64,000 bases of DNA from Carex sylvatica (taxonomy: Eukaryota; Streptophyta; Magnoliopsida; Poales; Cyperaceae), in assembly GCA_964058845.1 (NCBI GenBank), contig CAXKVR010000188.1, forward strand, positions 1 through 64,000. Direction: 5' to 3'. Below the pieces are notes generated by a model. The model was given only the letters and a program-made list of their open reading frames with translations. It did no database searches and was not told the DNA's origin. Position 1 is the stretch's first letter. Each line of letters starts with the position of its first letter. Shown here in pieces: positions 35,440 through 47,160 of the stretch. Made by a program: the position numbers and the translations under genes.

Positions 35440-35900
35440 CTAACTTCATGAACAAGCCTAGGTTGTATGAATTTTTATTGCTGAGGAGTGTGAGGATGAC
35501 ATAAATGAGATGGAGCGCTACATCAGGTCCCGTCACCTTGGGAGGATGGGGAGGTAGACCAAGGTGATAGGGCCTAGTGTAGCGCTCCATCTCATTTATG
35601 TTCATAGGAAAGTATCTCCTTAATTTATGTCGAAGATGAGAAAGTAGCTGACCTTAATTAATTAAGGAAGTTTGATTATGCTATCCGTTTTCATGTTTAT
35701 TTTATCGTTGTGTTTAAAACAAGTTTTTAGTGTTTATATTAATTTTAATGAGATTGTTTTGTTCTTTTCAGGTTTTAGATGGTCTACGATATGTATTCGA
35801 TCTCTTCGTTCGATTCTGAAGTTGTTCCAATAGAGGAGCCGATTGTTGTTCTCTTAGCTAGAGAACTTTTATTTTTATTTTGTAACAAAGGTTGACTGAA
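35440..35900 (+). pseudogene. Broken SPT5 copy A (exon 2 to exon 4 remnants)
   Basis: About 35480-35530 matches SPT5 exon 2 (GCTGAGGAGTGTGA, then ATAAATGAGATGGAGCG). About 35665-35700 matches the exon 3/intron 3 junction (GTTTGATTATGCTATCCGTT). From 35772, after a TTTTCAG acceptor, about 100 bp match exon 4 (TTAGATGGTCTACG, then GTTCCAATAGAGGAG), with indels that break the frame. Most of exon 2, exon 3 and everything after exon 4 are missing. It cannot make SPT5. Confidence 0.8.
35498..35602. other. Hairpin formed by inverted SPT5 exon 2 sequence
   Basis: The left arm 35500-35541 and right arm 35559-35600 are reverse complements over 42 bases. Counted as RNA they give 37 Watson-Crick pairs, 3 G-U pairs and 2 mismatches, with a 17-base loop at 35542-35558. 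The first 22 or so bases of the arm (ATAAATGAGATGGAGCG, then CTAC) derive from SPT5 exon 2, apart from a 15-base deletion between two GGAGCG copies. Size and pairing resemble a plant microRNA precursor or small-RNA hairpin; expression is unknown. Confidence 0.6.
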
Positions 35901-35904
35901 GAAT

Positions 35905-37731
35905 TGGTTGTAAGTGGCATCACCAATGCTCTTATATATGCTCCATACCTATCACAGGTTCTGCTATATATATATTATATATCTTTTTTAGTTGTAAATT
36001 AAGTTTCTGAATATTTCTTTTGGTTATATATTTCATATATATGTTGGAGAAGTAAGCGTTTAACATGTATATATATACAATGGCGTTGCCTTAAAGCTTA
36101 ATTAGTCGCTGTCAGCAGATCTAGCTTGGACCTCCCTTTGAGTTTTAAAGGATGAGTTTTACTTTTACATGAAATAAACTAAGTTAATTAGCTGTTTGTT
36201 TTTATCTGTCTAATTATACTTGTGTTAAAAATGAGTATATTTGTGTGGATGCTAATTACTCTATGCAATATATATATATATAGTATCCATTAATTCGTCT
36301 AATACATTATATATGGCAACAGTTCTTAATTAACATAAGATTGATGTGCGTACGTAGCTAGGCATGCAGTTTATATATGACATTCTATAATTAATTAATT
36401 ATTACTTAATTAATTTTTCGGCATCGATTTTAGCCCAACTAATTACGGATTTGCTAGCTACATACAACACATTTAATTTAGGACATAAATTAAGTCATTT
36501 TACAAGATCGATAGCTAGATTTGTAAACAATGAATTCGTGTTACCAACTAAATTAATTAAGGAGGCTAGCTAGCATTATGCATATATATGATGATGATCT
36601 AAGAACTAATTAAGATGTGAGATATATTTCTGTATGACTAGTTTCTAAATAATTAATCTAAATTCTAATGCAAGGCAAAGGCAGATAACTAAGTTCTATG
36701 GGCTAGCTAGCTTGATTAATTGTCAAAGCTAAAAATGTTTTGTTCGCCAGTTAGCTAGGTAAATCTTAGTCGTCCTAATTAATTAAGATTTGTGTTTCCA
36801 AGAAGAACTAATTTATCTAATCAAGGATTTATTTGTGTTTCCAAGAAATCCAACGTCGACAGAATTCAATTCAATTCAATTCATTATCTTAGCTAGGTAG
36901 ATGATTTTTATATTATATTGTATATGCATGCATGGTTTGTAATTAAATGTGACTTGTTTCATTTGAAGAACCATATATATATATGCATGCACACTATATT
37001 GGTATTGGTACTTGTATTCCTTTTTCTTCATGTTAACTAATTAATTTATGCTTTGAAAGAAAGGTATATTATTCAATTTACTAGTTACTCTGAACTAATT
37101 TCCTTTGCAAACAAAAAATTAAGGAGGCTAGCATAAGATGATCTAATTGAGATGGCTGGGCTCTATCAGTAATTTTTAAAGAATCTAATCTAATTCAAGG
37201 TCTATGGGCATTATTTTTTGTCAAAATTATAAATAAATGTTTCACTAGCACCAGTAAATTAAATATTTGTCATTTTAAGATGAACATTTTGACGCATGCA
37301 AGAAGAACTGATCATGCATGGATTGGATTTGTAAATTATATATGACAGGTTTGTGAAACTTGTATCTAATTACTTGTGGATCGGAAAAACTAAATGGATG
37401 AAATATATATATAACAACTCAATCTAATTACTTGTGAAACATATAACAACTCATCATCAATCTTGAAACAAATTCTATGTACCTTTTTGCCACATCATAT
37501 GAATATGATACAAGTAGAATAAGACTAACAAAAAGAAACAATCTTGAAAACTAAAAGACACAATTAAGACTAATGCTTGTAATCTTGACTAAACATAGGC
37601 TAAATTAAGACTAATATTGGTTATGAAGAATTCATGCGTGAAGCAGTGCAGGCTAAAACATTGATCATATTTATATATGTAGCTCCTAGCTAGGGATGAA
37701 TTAATGAATTAATTAAAGAGAAAGGTATAGA
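35905..37731. other. AT-rich sequence between the SPT5 relics and the unknown gene
   Basis: No supported coding sequence. It is rich in TTAATTAATTAA, GCTAGCTAG and TATATA stretches; part may be the upstream region of the gene starting at 37732. Confidence 0.5.
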
Positions 37732-38399
37732 ATGAGGAAAATAAAGGATTGGATTATTGGGTTGTGGAAGAAGAAAGAAATTGCTAAAAGCAAGGTTTCA
37801 GCCGAGATAGCGGACATGTTAAAATCGGCAGAGAAGCAGAGAAGGCGCATAAAATTGCGGGATGAAATAGTGGCTGCAGAGATCAAGGAAGAGGAGGAGG
37901 AGGAGAGCTACTTTTATTATCATTAGAATCATTCAAAGGAGATGATGATAGCAATAGCAATCTTCCGAGTCTGAATCTGAAATTAGTAATAAAGCTACGA
38001 ACCTTGATCAAGGACGATGTAAGAACCCTCCATGGACTTCTACGATTTAACTTCAGGTTCACCGAACAGTCTTTCAATTCCGATAGTAATATTTTAGTTC
38101 CCGCGCTATACCTATATTTTGCGGTGGCACGAGATATCCAACACCACATCTCCTCTCCATCCTCAACTATCACTACCGTTAACTCATCTGACATTTCTCA
38201 ATTACAATATCCTCTCTTGCCTGAACTCCAAGCCTGGATTGAAAGCCCTGGTAATCATCATGCATTCATTAATATTTAATTAGTACCCAATAATTAATTC
38301 ATTACATATTTGCTTGCAGAAAATCGCTTGCAGGATACCAAGATAAGGCTCAAACTCTGGAGAAAAGCTCTCTACATGTACACAAAATTTTATAATTAA
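37732..38399 (+). CDS. Unrecognised small basic/acidic protein gene, one frame shift
   Basis: The frame starts MRKIKDWIIGLWKKKEIAKS and runs through a charged helix (EKQRRRIKLRDEIVAAE) into a GAG microsatellite (poly-Glu), where it hits a stop at 37924-37926. Within the GAG run the +2 frame takes over naturally (ELLLLSLESFKGDDD, then LVIKLRTLIKDDVRTL and VPALYLYFAVARDIQHHIS) and stays open to a donor, CCTG|GTAATC, at 38250. A second exon at 38320-38399 (ENRLQDTKIRLKLWRKALYM) joins in phase and ends in a stop. The pattern suggests a real gene of about 200 aa with a one-step slip in the GAG repeat, either a recent mutation or a sequencing error. I do not recognise the family. Confidence 0.4.
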
Positions 38400-38910
38400 T
38401 TAACGAGCAGCCAGTTTCATCCACTTGCGTACATGATTATAGATTAATAAAGTTACTCGGTTCACAAATGTAAACCTGATTTTTGTTTTGTTTTTCGTTT
38501 GTTTTCTTTTCCTTAATATATAAGGGTGTCAAGCCCTAATTAAGAAAAATTAAAAAATCAAAGAGTTTTGTCAAAGCAATTTGAAACATCAAATATATAG
38601 AGAGAAGGGATCCACCTACATCTTTTTTTGGTGACATCAAATTACACCCTATATTATTGGATCCCTCCTCTCTCTATGTATGTATATATGTATGTATGTA
38701 TATAAAAGTTGGCTTATATCAAAACGTTTGTTTCGGAGCTATGATGCAACTAATTGGTTTTTCAATTTTCAAAATCCAAGTGGTCGATCCAAACCATTAG
38801 ATGTGATCTCTATATTAAAATGTTATTGGAAACAAATTTTACATTTTTTTGAAATTTGTTTAATACTTGTTAAGACAGTTTTAAAATCATTGATTTTAAT
38901 AAAATTTTGA
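38400..38910. other. Intergenic sequence with TATG microsatellite
   Basis: A TATG/TATA microsatellite lies at about 38675-38705. No gene recognised. About 38740-38910 is related to the MITE-like sequence at 46.8 kb (GATCCAAACCATTAGATGTGAT region). Confidence 0.45.
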
Positions 38911-39393
38911 TTTTAGATTAACTTCTTATATATGTTATTTGAGGAGGGTTCAAATGCCTCCATTTTTTGTGCATCCGCCACCATGCCTCTATTTTTAAAA
39001 GCATTAATAAATCAAAATTTAAAATGATAAACATCAAAATAAACCGTCAGATGTGATCTATGTTATTTTCTCTACGTGCTCATAAAAAAAATATCACATT
39101 TTAATTTTATTTTATGTGAATCAATCATTTCAAAAATCAACATCTAGAAATTATCAACATTAGTCCATTTTTATAAGCTCTTGATGACAACCAAATCAAA
39201 GTTGAAATGTCATAATTTATTACGCGTGCATAGATAAAATGATTGCAAATCATATCTAACAGTTTTATTTTGACTTATAAGTTATAAATTTTGAGTTATT
39301 AAAGTTCTTAAAAATAGAGACATAATGGAGACACAAAAAAATGAAGACATTTGAACCACCCTCTAATAACATATATAAGAAGTTAATCTAAAA
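38911..39393. mobile_element. Foldback MITE (about 480 bp)
   Basis: The ends TTTTAGATTAACTTCTTATA (38911-38930) and its reverse complement (39374-39393) open a terminal inverted repeat of about 80 bp that continues through the GAGGGTTCAAATG / CATTTGAACCACCCTC segments. The interior is AT-rich and non-coding. No clear target duplication was seen. Confidence 0.7.
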
Positions 39394-40710
39394 ACAACAT
39401 AGAAATAAGTGATTGACAAATAATTAATGTGCATGATATTTGATGAGCATCTCTATAGTCTTCATTAAATAAAGCCCGCACTCTCAGATATTGGCTCTCT
39501 AGGAGCTCACATCAAATGTGTATTATTTAAAATAAAATATAATTAATAGTGCAATTGAAACTTGAAATAAGTTACAACGAAAGACTCAATTAAAATATTT
39601 TCATATCGGAAACTTTTTGAACTGCATGGTTGTTTTTCCTAGCTAGCATGTGTCATCCTCCCTTCTGTATGGATGAGCGATATAAACGCTAGAATTAATA
39701 AAGGTCATTATGGTATCTAGAAGTATGTCAGATTATTAATTTGTGTTTTACATTGTATGTAGTTTGTTTACTTATGTGTGGCACAATTAATAACTCCCAG
39801 TTAATTTTCACCTCCCCCCCCCCCCAACAAAAAGTCCACCGCATAGACAAAATTCTGACTTGGGATAAACACAAAAACACACAATTTCGTCTACAATTGT
39901 AAGTAATAATAATAAGTCAATATGAATTTGTTAAAAATAGACAATAAAAATGAGTAGAATTCACAGCTTACACTTGGTGGCATGGTGCGAATACATGCCT
40001 CATATACTAAAACTGTATCAAGATATCGGCCAAGTATGTAAGGAAATATTCAGAGGAGTGTTGAACATATATATGTGGTGCTCACCATATTTGGATCCAG
40101 TAAACCAATGTTATGCAGCATTGTTTCTTTCTCCTAAAGGAGTTAGCCAGCATTGTTTCTTTCTCCTATAGAAGTTAGCGTCATGCAATACTTGAAAATA
40201 ACCAGTGTCTGAATACAAGAAAAGGGGTTAATTAAAAAGAATAGATATGTTTAAAATAATAAAGACACATTATTCATACTTGAATAATAGAGACGTGGAT
40301 CTCATGATATATAGGTCATCAGATTATGGAATCTACGAAACCCACTGATAGATCAAAGTCGTCATCCCGCAACACTCCCGACATAACATTGGATATTGAC
40401 ATGGAAGATATCGGTCAACACCTCCTCAGATTATGGAATCTTCTCTCAGTTGAAGCAAGTTCAAATTGAGTAAAAATGTAAGCAAGCATGATCGAAGACC
40501 CTAATCGAGGAAGTTTTGATAGTTCGTGGGGGGCCTTTATTGTTCAGGCAGGCCTGCTACAGAGCGGGCTTCACCTCAAATGCGGCCCAGATTAATGAGA
40601 AAGCATTAAAAGCGCATATCCAACGACTAAGATTTACTCTCTTTTTTCCCAAATATTTAATCTCAATCATTAGTGAATCGGGACATAACATGCTTATAAT
40701 AATTGAATAA
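39394..40710. other. Intergenic sequence
   Basis: No supported gene. It includes a run of 12 C at 39814-39825 and a CAGATTATGGAATCT motif repeated at about 40320 and 40426. Confidence 0.5.
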
Positions 40711-41060
40711 TATTGTTAGGTATATGTATGGACAAAGAATAAATACGTTACGTACTTTCTAAAAACAACGGCGATGTATTATGCGGCGTGGTTTTTTAAA
40801 ACTAGATTCTTTTAGGTATTTAGTGAAGATTATTAATTATGTTCGTCTAGGATTGAACATTGTTCATCCGACGGTTAAGATGAATTTTGTGTGCTTATAA
40901 ATAGCGTGAACAGACTCAATTAACGCTGCACATGTGCTTCTCTTTTGAAGAGAGTGAAAGTTAAAATTTTCTTTAGCTAGATTTTAGAAGTTTGATGTTA
41001 AGGTTGAAGAGAAAATAATAATGGAGGTTTTGGCTTATTCGTTATTCTCTTCAAGAAGGT
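40711..41060 (+). promoter_or_regulatory. Shared promoter and start segment of broken SPT5 copy B
   Basis: Near-duplicate of 34888-35240. It has a TATA box (TATAAATA, 40896-40903), a leader, a start codon at 41021 (ATGGAGGTTTTGGCTTATTC) and, after CTCTTCAAGAAG, a plausible donor GTATAT at about 41059. It stands upstream of SPT5 exon remnants, as in copy A. Confidence 0.65.
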
Positions 41061-41556
41061 ATATTTTCTTATTTTGTACTTTTTTCTTACCTTTTCAATT
41101 GTGATATCTTTAATTTTCGTCCATATGGATTGCAAGTTTTATTTTGAATTTCTAGTACTTTCAACTATATGATTGTATTCTAAAAAGATCGAAAAAAAAT
41201 TAATTTTCAAAATTTCGAATGGAAGAAGGTTTTCTTTTCCACAGGAACTAAGAGATTAGATTCAAAGACTTCTTTGAAAAATTCCATATACCAGATCTAA
41301 GGATATATATATTTATGAAATTACTTTCTAAGTTATGTTTGAATTAGTTTTATGACTAGAGAAAAATTAGATAATCAAAATAAAATTATTACCGACTTTC
41401 ATATAATCACTAGTTTTTTTTAACAAATATCAATTTAAAAAGAGTTGTTGGCCTTTTTTTCTTCTGTTTTTTTTTTTCCCGTAAACAACATTCAAGTTGG
41501 TATCTTTTTTTACTAGATATATAATTACGTAGATATTGGTAATTAATTAGTTAAAG

Positions 41557-42156
41557 TAGGGGGGGTAAATGGTTGGATACGGATTGGATAGTGGTCAAAT
41601 CGTATTTTTATATGTTATAATTTTTCGGATATAGATACAAATATGGATAGTCTCGGATATGGAAACAGATTGGATATCAGATGGATACAAATACATATAT
41701 GAACATAATTCGGATAATTAAATATAAATTACTAATGTATATTCTAGTAAAAAATAATATCTAAATGTAATTTTTCATTTATAAATTAGATTTAATATTT
41801 TTCATAACAGGTTTGTTAGTTACAAAACATATATCATATTATCAAGATATTAGTCATTAATTATTTGATAGTATTATATTGTTCATCAGAATATATATGT
41901 TTATATATGTAGTTTAATAAATCATTGGTATGTATATGCAATTTAATAAATCAATTTTAAAAAAATAGAGTATTTGTTGTGATTTAGAATGTAAACGGTC
42001 AGATACAGATAGTTACGAATAAATAAAAATCTTACCGTATCTTTATCTATTATAATTTTTTCAGATACAAATATGAATACGGATCCAATAATTTAAGTAA
42101 TTTTCTTGATTTGAATCCGGACGAAATCAGATAATATCCAATCGTTTACACCCCTA
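41557..42156. mobile_element. Non-autonomous hAT-type element inside SPT5 copy B (600 bp)
   Basis: The ends are TAGGGGGGGTAAATGG and CGTTTACACCCCTA, with a perfect 8-bp target duplication AGTTAAAG (41549-41556 and 42157-42164). Subterminal GGATA/TATCC motifs link it to the element at 512-1237. It has no transposase. It lies between the start segment and the KOW-region exons of the broken SPT5 copy. Confidence 0.87.
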
Positions 42157-42268
42157 AGTTAAAGACAACCAAGATACTTATTAGAATTCATATGAAAAGT
42201 TTTGGTACAAGGAATGAAGGACTTCAGTTGAAATTCCTTTTAATGCAAATCTCTCTTTGCTTTTCCAG

Positions 42269-43095
42269 ATCCATTTCTTTGCGGACTATGCTGCCAAGAT
42301 TGTGGAACTTACCAAACCCCTCGCTCAAATGGGAGGTTATGAGTTGTATGATCTCGTACAGCTTATGTAAGAATCCATCTTTAACTTTTTTTTTATGGGG
42401 AAAAAGGAAACACTGTTAGTATGTGTACTGATTCTTATTATTTTATCCTTTTGCAGTGACAAGTCATTTGGGGTTATTACTCGAATGGAGGTTGAAGGAC
42501 TTGAGGCAAGAGAAAAGCTAGCCTCAATTAAATTTCTTTCTTTGGCTAGTATTTATTTTTGACTTGTGATTATTCATTTAAATTGTTTTGGTTCTTTTTG
42601 ATATGATAGGTTTTTCAAGGGGTGCACCTAAGGTCAGAGTTGTAAACCTTAGGGAGATGGGAAACAAAATTGGCTGGTGTAAAAATGCCAATGATAGGTC
42701 ATATAACATTATTTCAGCCAAGGTATCCTACTTGATTTTCTTATAAACTAAGTTAATATTCTCTAAATCATGCCTTAAAAATGTTTGTTTCTATGCTATT
42801 TCTTCATTGAAATTAGGGGAGGCAAGGGCTGGTGAAGCACATATTCAACGCATCCATGATCCTTGCCGCACTGAGCATGTCGGTTTCATTTGCACTAAAG
42901 CACAGTCCTGTCTGCTTGTTGGTGGATCTAACAATGGAAATTGTATGTCCTTTTTTTAGCCTTATGACATATGAAAATAATTTTGTAATAATAATATATC
43001 TGATTGTTTTATTACAGGTTGGAGATGTATTGGGGGTCACGATCTGGTGCTCCAAGTCCTTCCTCGGCCCACAGATTAGGTCCTCTAAGAAATGT
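42269..43095 (+). pseudogene. Broken SPT5 copy B (exons 9-13 remnants)
   Basis: Matches intact SPT5 exons 9 to 13 in order: 42269-42366 (HFFADYAAKIVELTKPLAQM), about 42457-42505 (DKSFGVITRMEVEGLE, again followed by GC-type donor sequence), about 42610-42723, about 42817-42943 and about 43019-43095. The third block has lost 7 bases (GGGGTGCACCTAAGG) and the fourth 10 bases after TTCAACG, so the frame is broken at least twice. Introns are also conserved, so the copy arose from genomic DNA and not from reverse-transcribed mRNA. The N-terminal half and the C-terminus are missing. Confidence 0.85.
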
Positions 43096-43099
43096 AAAA

Positions 43100-44087
43100 T
43101 TAGTGGTTTTCTTCTTATTAAAAAAGATAGTAAAAATCTTAAAGTATGTAAATTTTGATTTCCTACGAGATTATGATATGTGCACTATATATACAAATTG
43201 CCCATCGTCAGATCTATTTTTGCATAAGGGTATTACTGTAAAATTGTAATAATGTTGGACTAAAAAGTAATTTTTCCATTTTGCTGTAAACGGGTTGCAA
43301 CAATTGACTGGAAGCGTCAACATAAAAATAAAAAAAATAAAAAAAAATAAAACTGGAGAGAGGGCAAAATGAGAGTAAATGTTAGTATATTGGGTGAGAA
43401 ATAGTCCACATCAATTGGTCCTAAGTGACAGTGATTTAATCATAACAAATACAAAATTTAGTGACTATCAAATTTGAGTCACCAATTCATAAAAAAAAAC
43501 AAAGTTTAATGATATTACTCTAAACTAAACATATAGATAAATAAAATAGTACAGTGGAAGAACCTGAGTTCATATTTTCTATGCCTAAACGGCAACACGG
43601 TGGTGTATTTTTTTTTGTTTTAATTACTTCTTTTATATAAAACAGTTCACAAAAATAAAATGTGCACATATAGCCGTCAAACAGTACTATTTGTATCAAG
43701 TACTCGAACCATGTTTTCTGCCAAGTTTGCTTCCAATTATTAAGTGCATTTCCTATAAAAAAAAAAAGGTAGGAGACTCTATAGTCTATATTTTTTATTT
43801 GGCAAGTCAAATTTGTATACAAACTTATCATAAGCATTTTCAACCATGGAAATAAGGATACAACAAAAAGCCCTTCAACAATTTCAAAAATGAAAAAAAT
43901 AATAAATTATTCATCCTCTTATTTAATGTTGAAGGAAAAGCAAAATTTAGTCAAAGCCAAACGTGAACCATACACAATGCTTTAGTAAGAAATTCAATAG
44001 GATAAGTACACAAAAATAAAAATAAGAACAGAAAATTGCACCAGTTTTCTCTGATTTTGAGAAGCTCAATAGAAACAAGAATAACCT
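43100..44087. other. Intergenic sequence and HGPRT 3' flank
   Basis: No supported gene. AT-rich with several A runs. The part nearest 44087 is probably the 3' untranslated region of the phosphoribosyltransferase gene. Confidence 0.5.
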
Positions 44088-45698
44088 TTATTTGGTGTAG
44101 ATTTCAGGTTTTAGTATGCCAACATAAGGTAAGTTTCTATATAGCTCTGCATAATCCATGCCATACCCCACCACAAAGTAATCAGGGCACTGCGAAGTAC
44201 AAGAGTAGGATTGACATGAAAGGTCTTCCATAAAACTATAACTAATTAAGAAAAAGCTGTACAAAACTATTCATCCCTGCAGTAAAATTTTAATTCTGAG
44301 ATTTTTGGTAGTTTCCTGAATCCTGAGAGTTCATTACCAGTCGTTAGTTTTAGCATGTTAAACATAATATAACCCACCACACAAACATGTACCAAGTAAT
44401 ATTTTATATTAGTGCAAAACTAGGTAGCACAATACCAAAAACCATGAACTTTATTAAAAAACTCATTCAAAAATATAAACATACCTCAAAACCAATATAT
44501 AATTTTCCACTTCCCACAAGCTTGACCTCAACTTTTCTTCTGGATGGCTTGTCGAGCAAGGAGCAAACTGACACAGAGGTCGCTCCTTTCTTTTCTAAAT
44601 AGGAGATGAGACGTGAAAGAGTTCTTCCAGTGTCTACAATATCCTCAACCTGACATATAATAATGGAGTTGGTGATTCTTGTTGCTAACTTAACTAAGAA
44701 TTCACATCCCCTCAGGTTACCGGACCGAGTACAATTGAATTGGATGGCCCAAAATTGTTCTTTTTAACTTGACACGAATCTTAAAGCACAAATAATACTG
44801 CCCCTGCGCCATGTATAGCAAGCAGCGGCTGAGAGGAAATCTGGGCCGTCTGTTTCAATTGTGTTGAGTCAGGTATCTGGAAGGATACGGATCTCTTAAC
44901 TAAGAGGTGCCAATACACCAACAAAATTGTCCAAAATTACTTTTTCAGAGATCTTCTTTTTGTGGTAGTTGTTGTATTTCAAAGAATATTTAAATATATG
45001 CTTAGTTGAACCAAGGTTTATTGGCATGGTAATACTATTCCATTGGGTCAATATTTTGGCCACTTCTCTTCGTAATACTTGTTAAGTAATTCAAAATTGA
45101 ATTTCTGTAAGATTTTAATTCAGCCAAGTTTATCCCTACGCTGCTTACATATTTGTCCTTGCATTTAAATTGCTAAATAAAGATTGAACTAGACTAAATT
45201 AATAATTATTTTTTACAACAAAAGTTACACTACCTAACTTATCCAACTTTCAACATGACATTAAATAAAAATTGCATATATCATTTAATATTGCTGGAAC
45301 AACTCCCAGGTAGTTTACCTACAGGCTACAGGATCCCCAATTATGATGTAAACGAAAATCAATTTTAAAATTGTAATAGCAGGAGGAAGAATAAGTACCA
45401 AAACAACATGCTTTCCAGTGACGTCAAGCTTCAGGTCACAGGAGATCCTGGGCTCGCCATACGACTCCGTACCAGACCCGTACGACTCGACCCTGATGAA
45501 ATCGATGGTGATCGGTGCGGAAATCCTTCTGACAAGATCAGCGATTAACAGGAAGGCGCCAGTGGCCACTCCGACGAACACCGTGGAGCCGCCGCTGGAA
45601 CTCAGGTCAGCGGATATCTCTGCGGCGAGGTCCGACACCCGCTTTGAGATATCGGACTCGGTGTAGAGGGTCCGCTCAATATCCGATTCGGACCCCAT
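44088..45698 (-). CDS. HGPT: Hypoxanthine-guanine phosphoribosyltransferase
   Basis: Purine salvage enzyme that joins hypoxanthine or guanine to PRPP to give IMP or GMP. Minus-strand exons are 45399-45698, 44485-44649 and 44088-44189 (300, 165 and 102 bp, phase 0 at both junctions), giving 188 aa. The start [17 protein letters not shown] is the first ATG that opens the conserved domain. An early block has [16 protein letters not shown]. The PRPP-binding loop [11 protein letters not shown] is residues 101-111. The C-terminal substrate block reads [20 protein letters not shown] and PYVGILKPE. Length matches compact plant HGPRTs. No transit peptide is evident, so a cytosolic enzyme is inferred. 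The gene is intact. Its promoter region extends right to the foldback MITE at 46152. Confidence 0.94.
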
Positions 45699-46150
45699 TA
45701 AGCAAAGAGGAAATGAGAGGGAGAGCTGGTTTAGGAGAGAGGGTTCTGTACAGGTTTTTGTGTTGAGCAATGAGCAGTACTGCAGTAGCACTATCTCGGC
45801 GACTCCAACCGGATTGGTCTTGGAGGAATGTGAAAAGAATAAAAAAAAAAATGTAAATAAATGAAAGTCAAATAAGAATTCAAATCGTTTGTTTAGACAT
45901 TCTCAGAAATAATTCTCTATAATAGATTCTGCACCATATAACTGACAAGCGGATCCCACTCAGCAGTACTATGACAAGCTCCATATAATCCGTACTGTGT
46001 ATATAGTACCAAAACCTCTCAATTTTTAAATAATATTTGTATTATTTTTTTCATTATCTTTCCGAATTCTTATTATAATTATCGAATTATATGGACAATG
46101 CACTATTTATTCAATATCGTTAATAACATTTAGAAAAATATTCATTTACT
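45699..46150 (-). other. HGPRT leader and promoter region
   Basis: A C/T-rich minus-strand leader (about 45699-45800) precedes the start codon. Beyond it the sequence is AT-rich up to the MITE. No definite TATA box was chosen. Confidence 0.4.
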
Positions 46151-46151
46151 C

Positions 46152-46565
46152 GAGTATAACTAGGGTGTTCTTAAGCTCACCAAAGTGTTTGATGAGCTTA
46201 ACTCCAAAATTCATCAAATTTATTTTAAATGACGAATCCGAACCGTTGAAATCCGCCTACCTTTCGAGTGATGAGTCTACATGTGAAAATTTTAAACATT
46301 CAAATTAATTTAGTATAAAGTCAAGCGATCAAAAAACGTCCAAAAAATGAATGTACTAAAATTAATTTATTAACCTTCTAATTTTGACCGATTGACTTTA
46401 TAATAAATTAATTCGAATGTTTAAAAATTTCACATGTAGACGCATCGCACATAAGATAGGCGGGTTCCAACAGTTCAAATTTGTCATTTGAAATCGATTT
46501 AATGAATTTTGAAGTTAAGCTCACCAAACACTTTGGTGAGCTTAAAGAACACCCTAGTTCTACTC
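46152..46565. mobile_element. Foldback MITE (about 410 bp)
   Basis: The ends GAGTATAACTAGGGTGTTCT and AGAACACCCTAGTTCTACTC are inverted. The inverted repeat continues through AAGCTCACCAAAGTGTTTG / CAAACACTTTGGTGAGCTT and much of the interior. No reading frame. The target duplication is unclear because the flanks are themselves palindromic. Confidence 0.75.
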
Positions 46566-46774
46566 GATTTACTTTACAACGAAATCAATATTATAAATTA
46601 TTGTTTTTATTATAAATTAACATACTACTTTGAAATTATACTCATGTTATATTAAAGTCTGAACATTAGGTTTTGTAATAGGAGTTTCTAATCAGAAGTT
46701 AAAAGAAGTCCAATCCCTAAAACGAATTTCTGCTTTATCATTAGACATGTCCTATATTGCATATACGGAGAAAA

Positions 46775-47160
46775 TGAGTCATGGAGTAAAACAATCTGGT
46801 GCTTCATGGTACTATATTTCTATTTTAAAAATTCAATCAACTGATCTAAATCGGATCTCCATATTGAACGTGCTTGGTGACCAAATTTTATATTTTTTGA
46901 AATTTTTTTACTATTTATTAAGTCACTTTGAAAATCGCTGATCCCATGGTCTAGAATTTTTTACTTTGTTTTACTGTTTACAGCAAAACAACGATTTTCA
47001 AATTTGCTTAATAAATAGTAAACAAATTCTAAAAAATATAAAATTTAGTCTCCAAGCACATTTCAATATAAAGAACATGTTAGAAGGTTTGAATTAGTTG
47101 TTTGAATTTTCAAAATAAAAATATGACGTGAAGTACAAACGTGTTTTACTCCATGGCTCA
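46775..47160. mobile_element. Foldback MITE of a locally repeated family (about 386 bp)
   Basis: TGAGTCATGGAGTAAAACA at the left and TGTTTTACTCCATGGCTCA-like sequence at the right form inverted ends, with further pairing across the AATTTTATATTTTTTGAAAT region. Related sequence is at about 4.5-4.85, 28.75-28.95, 38.74-38.91 and 61.6-62.0 kb. Confidence 0.65.

Noticed and set aside
43520..43843. 107-codon minus-strand frame
   Set aside because: AT-rich composition and no recognisable domain; it lies in the spacer behind the HGPRT gene.
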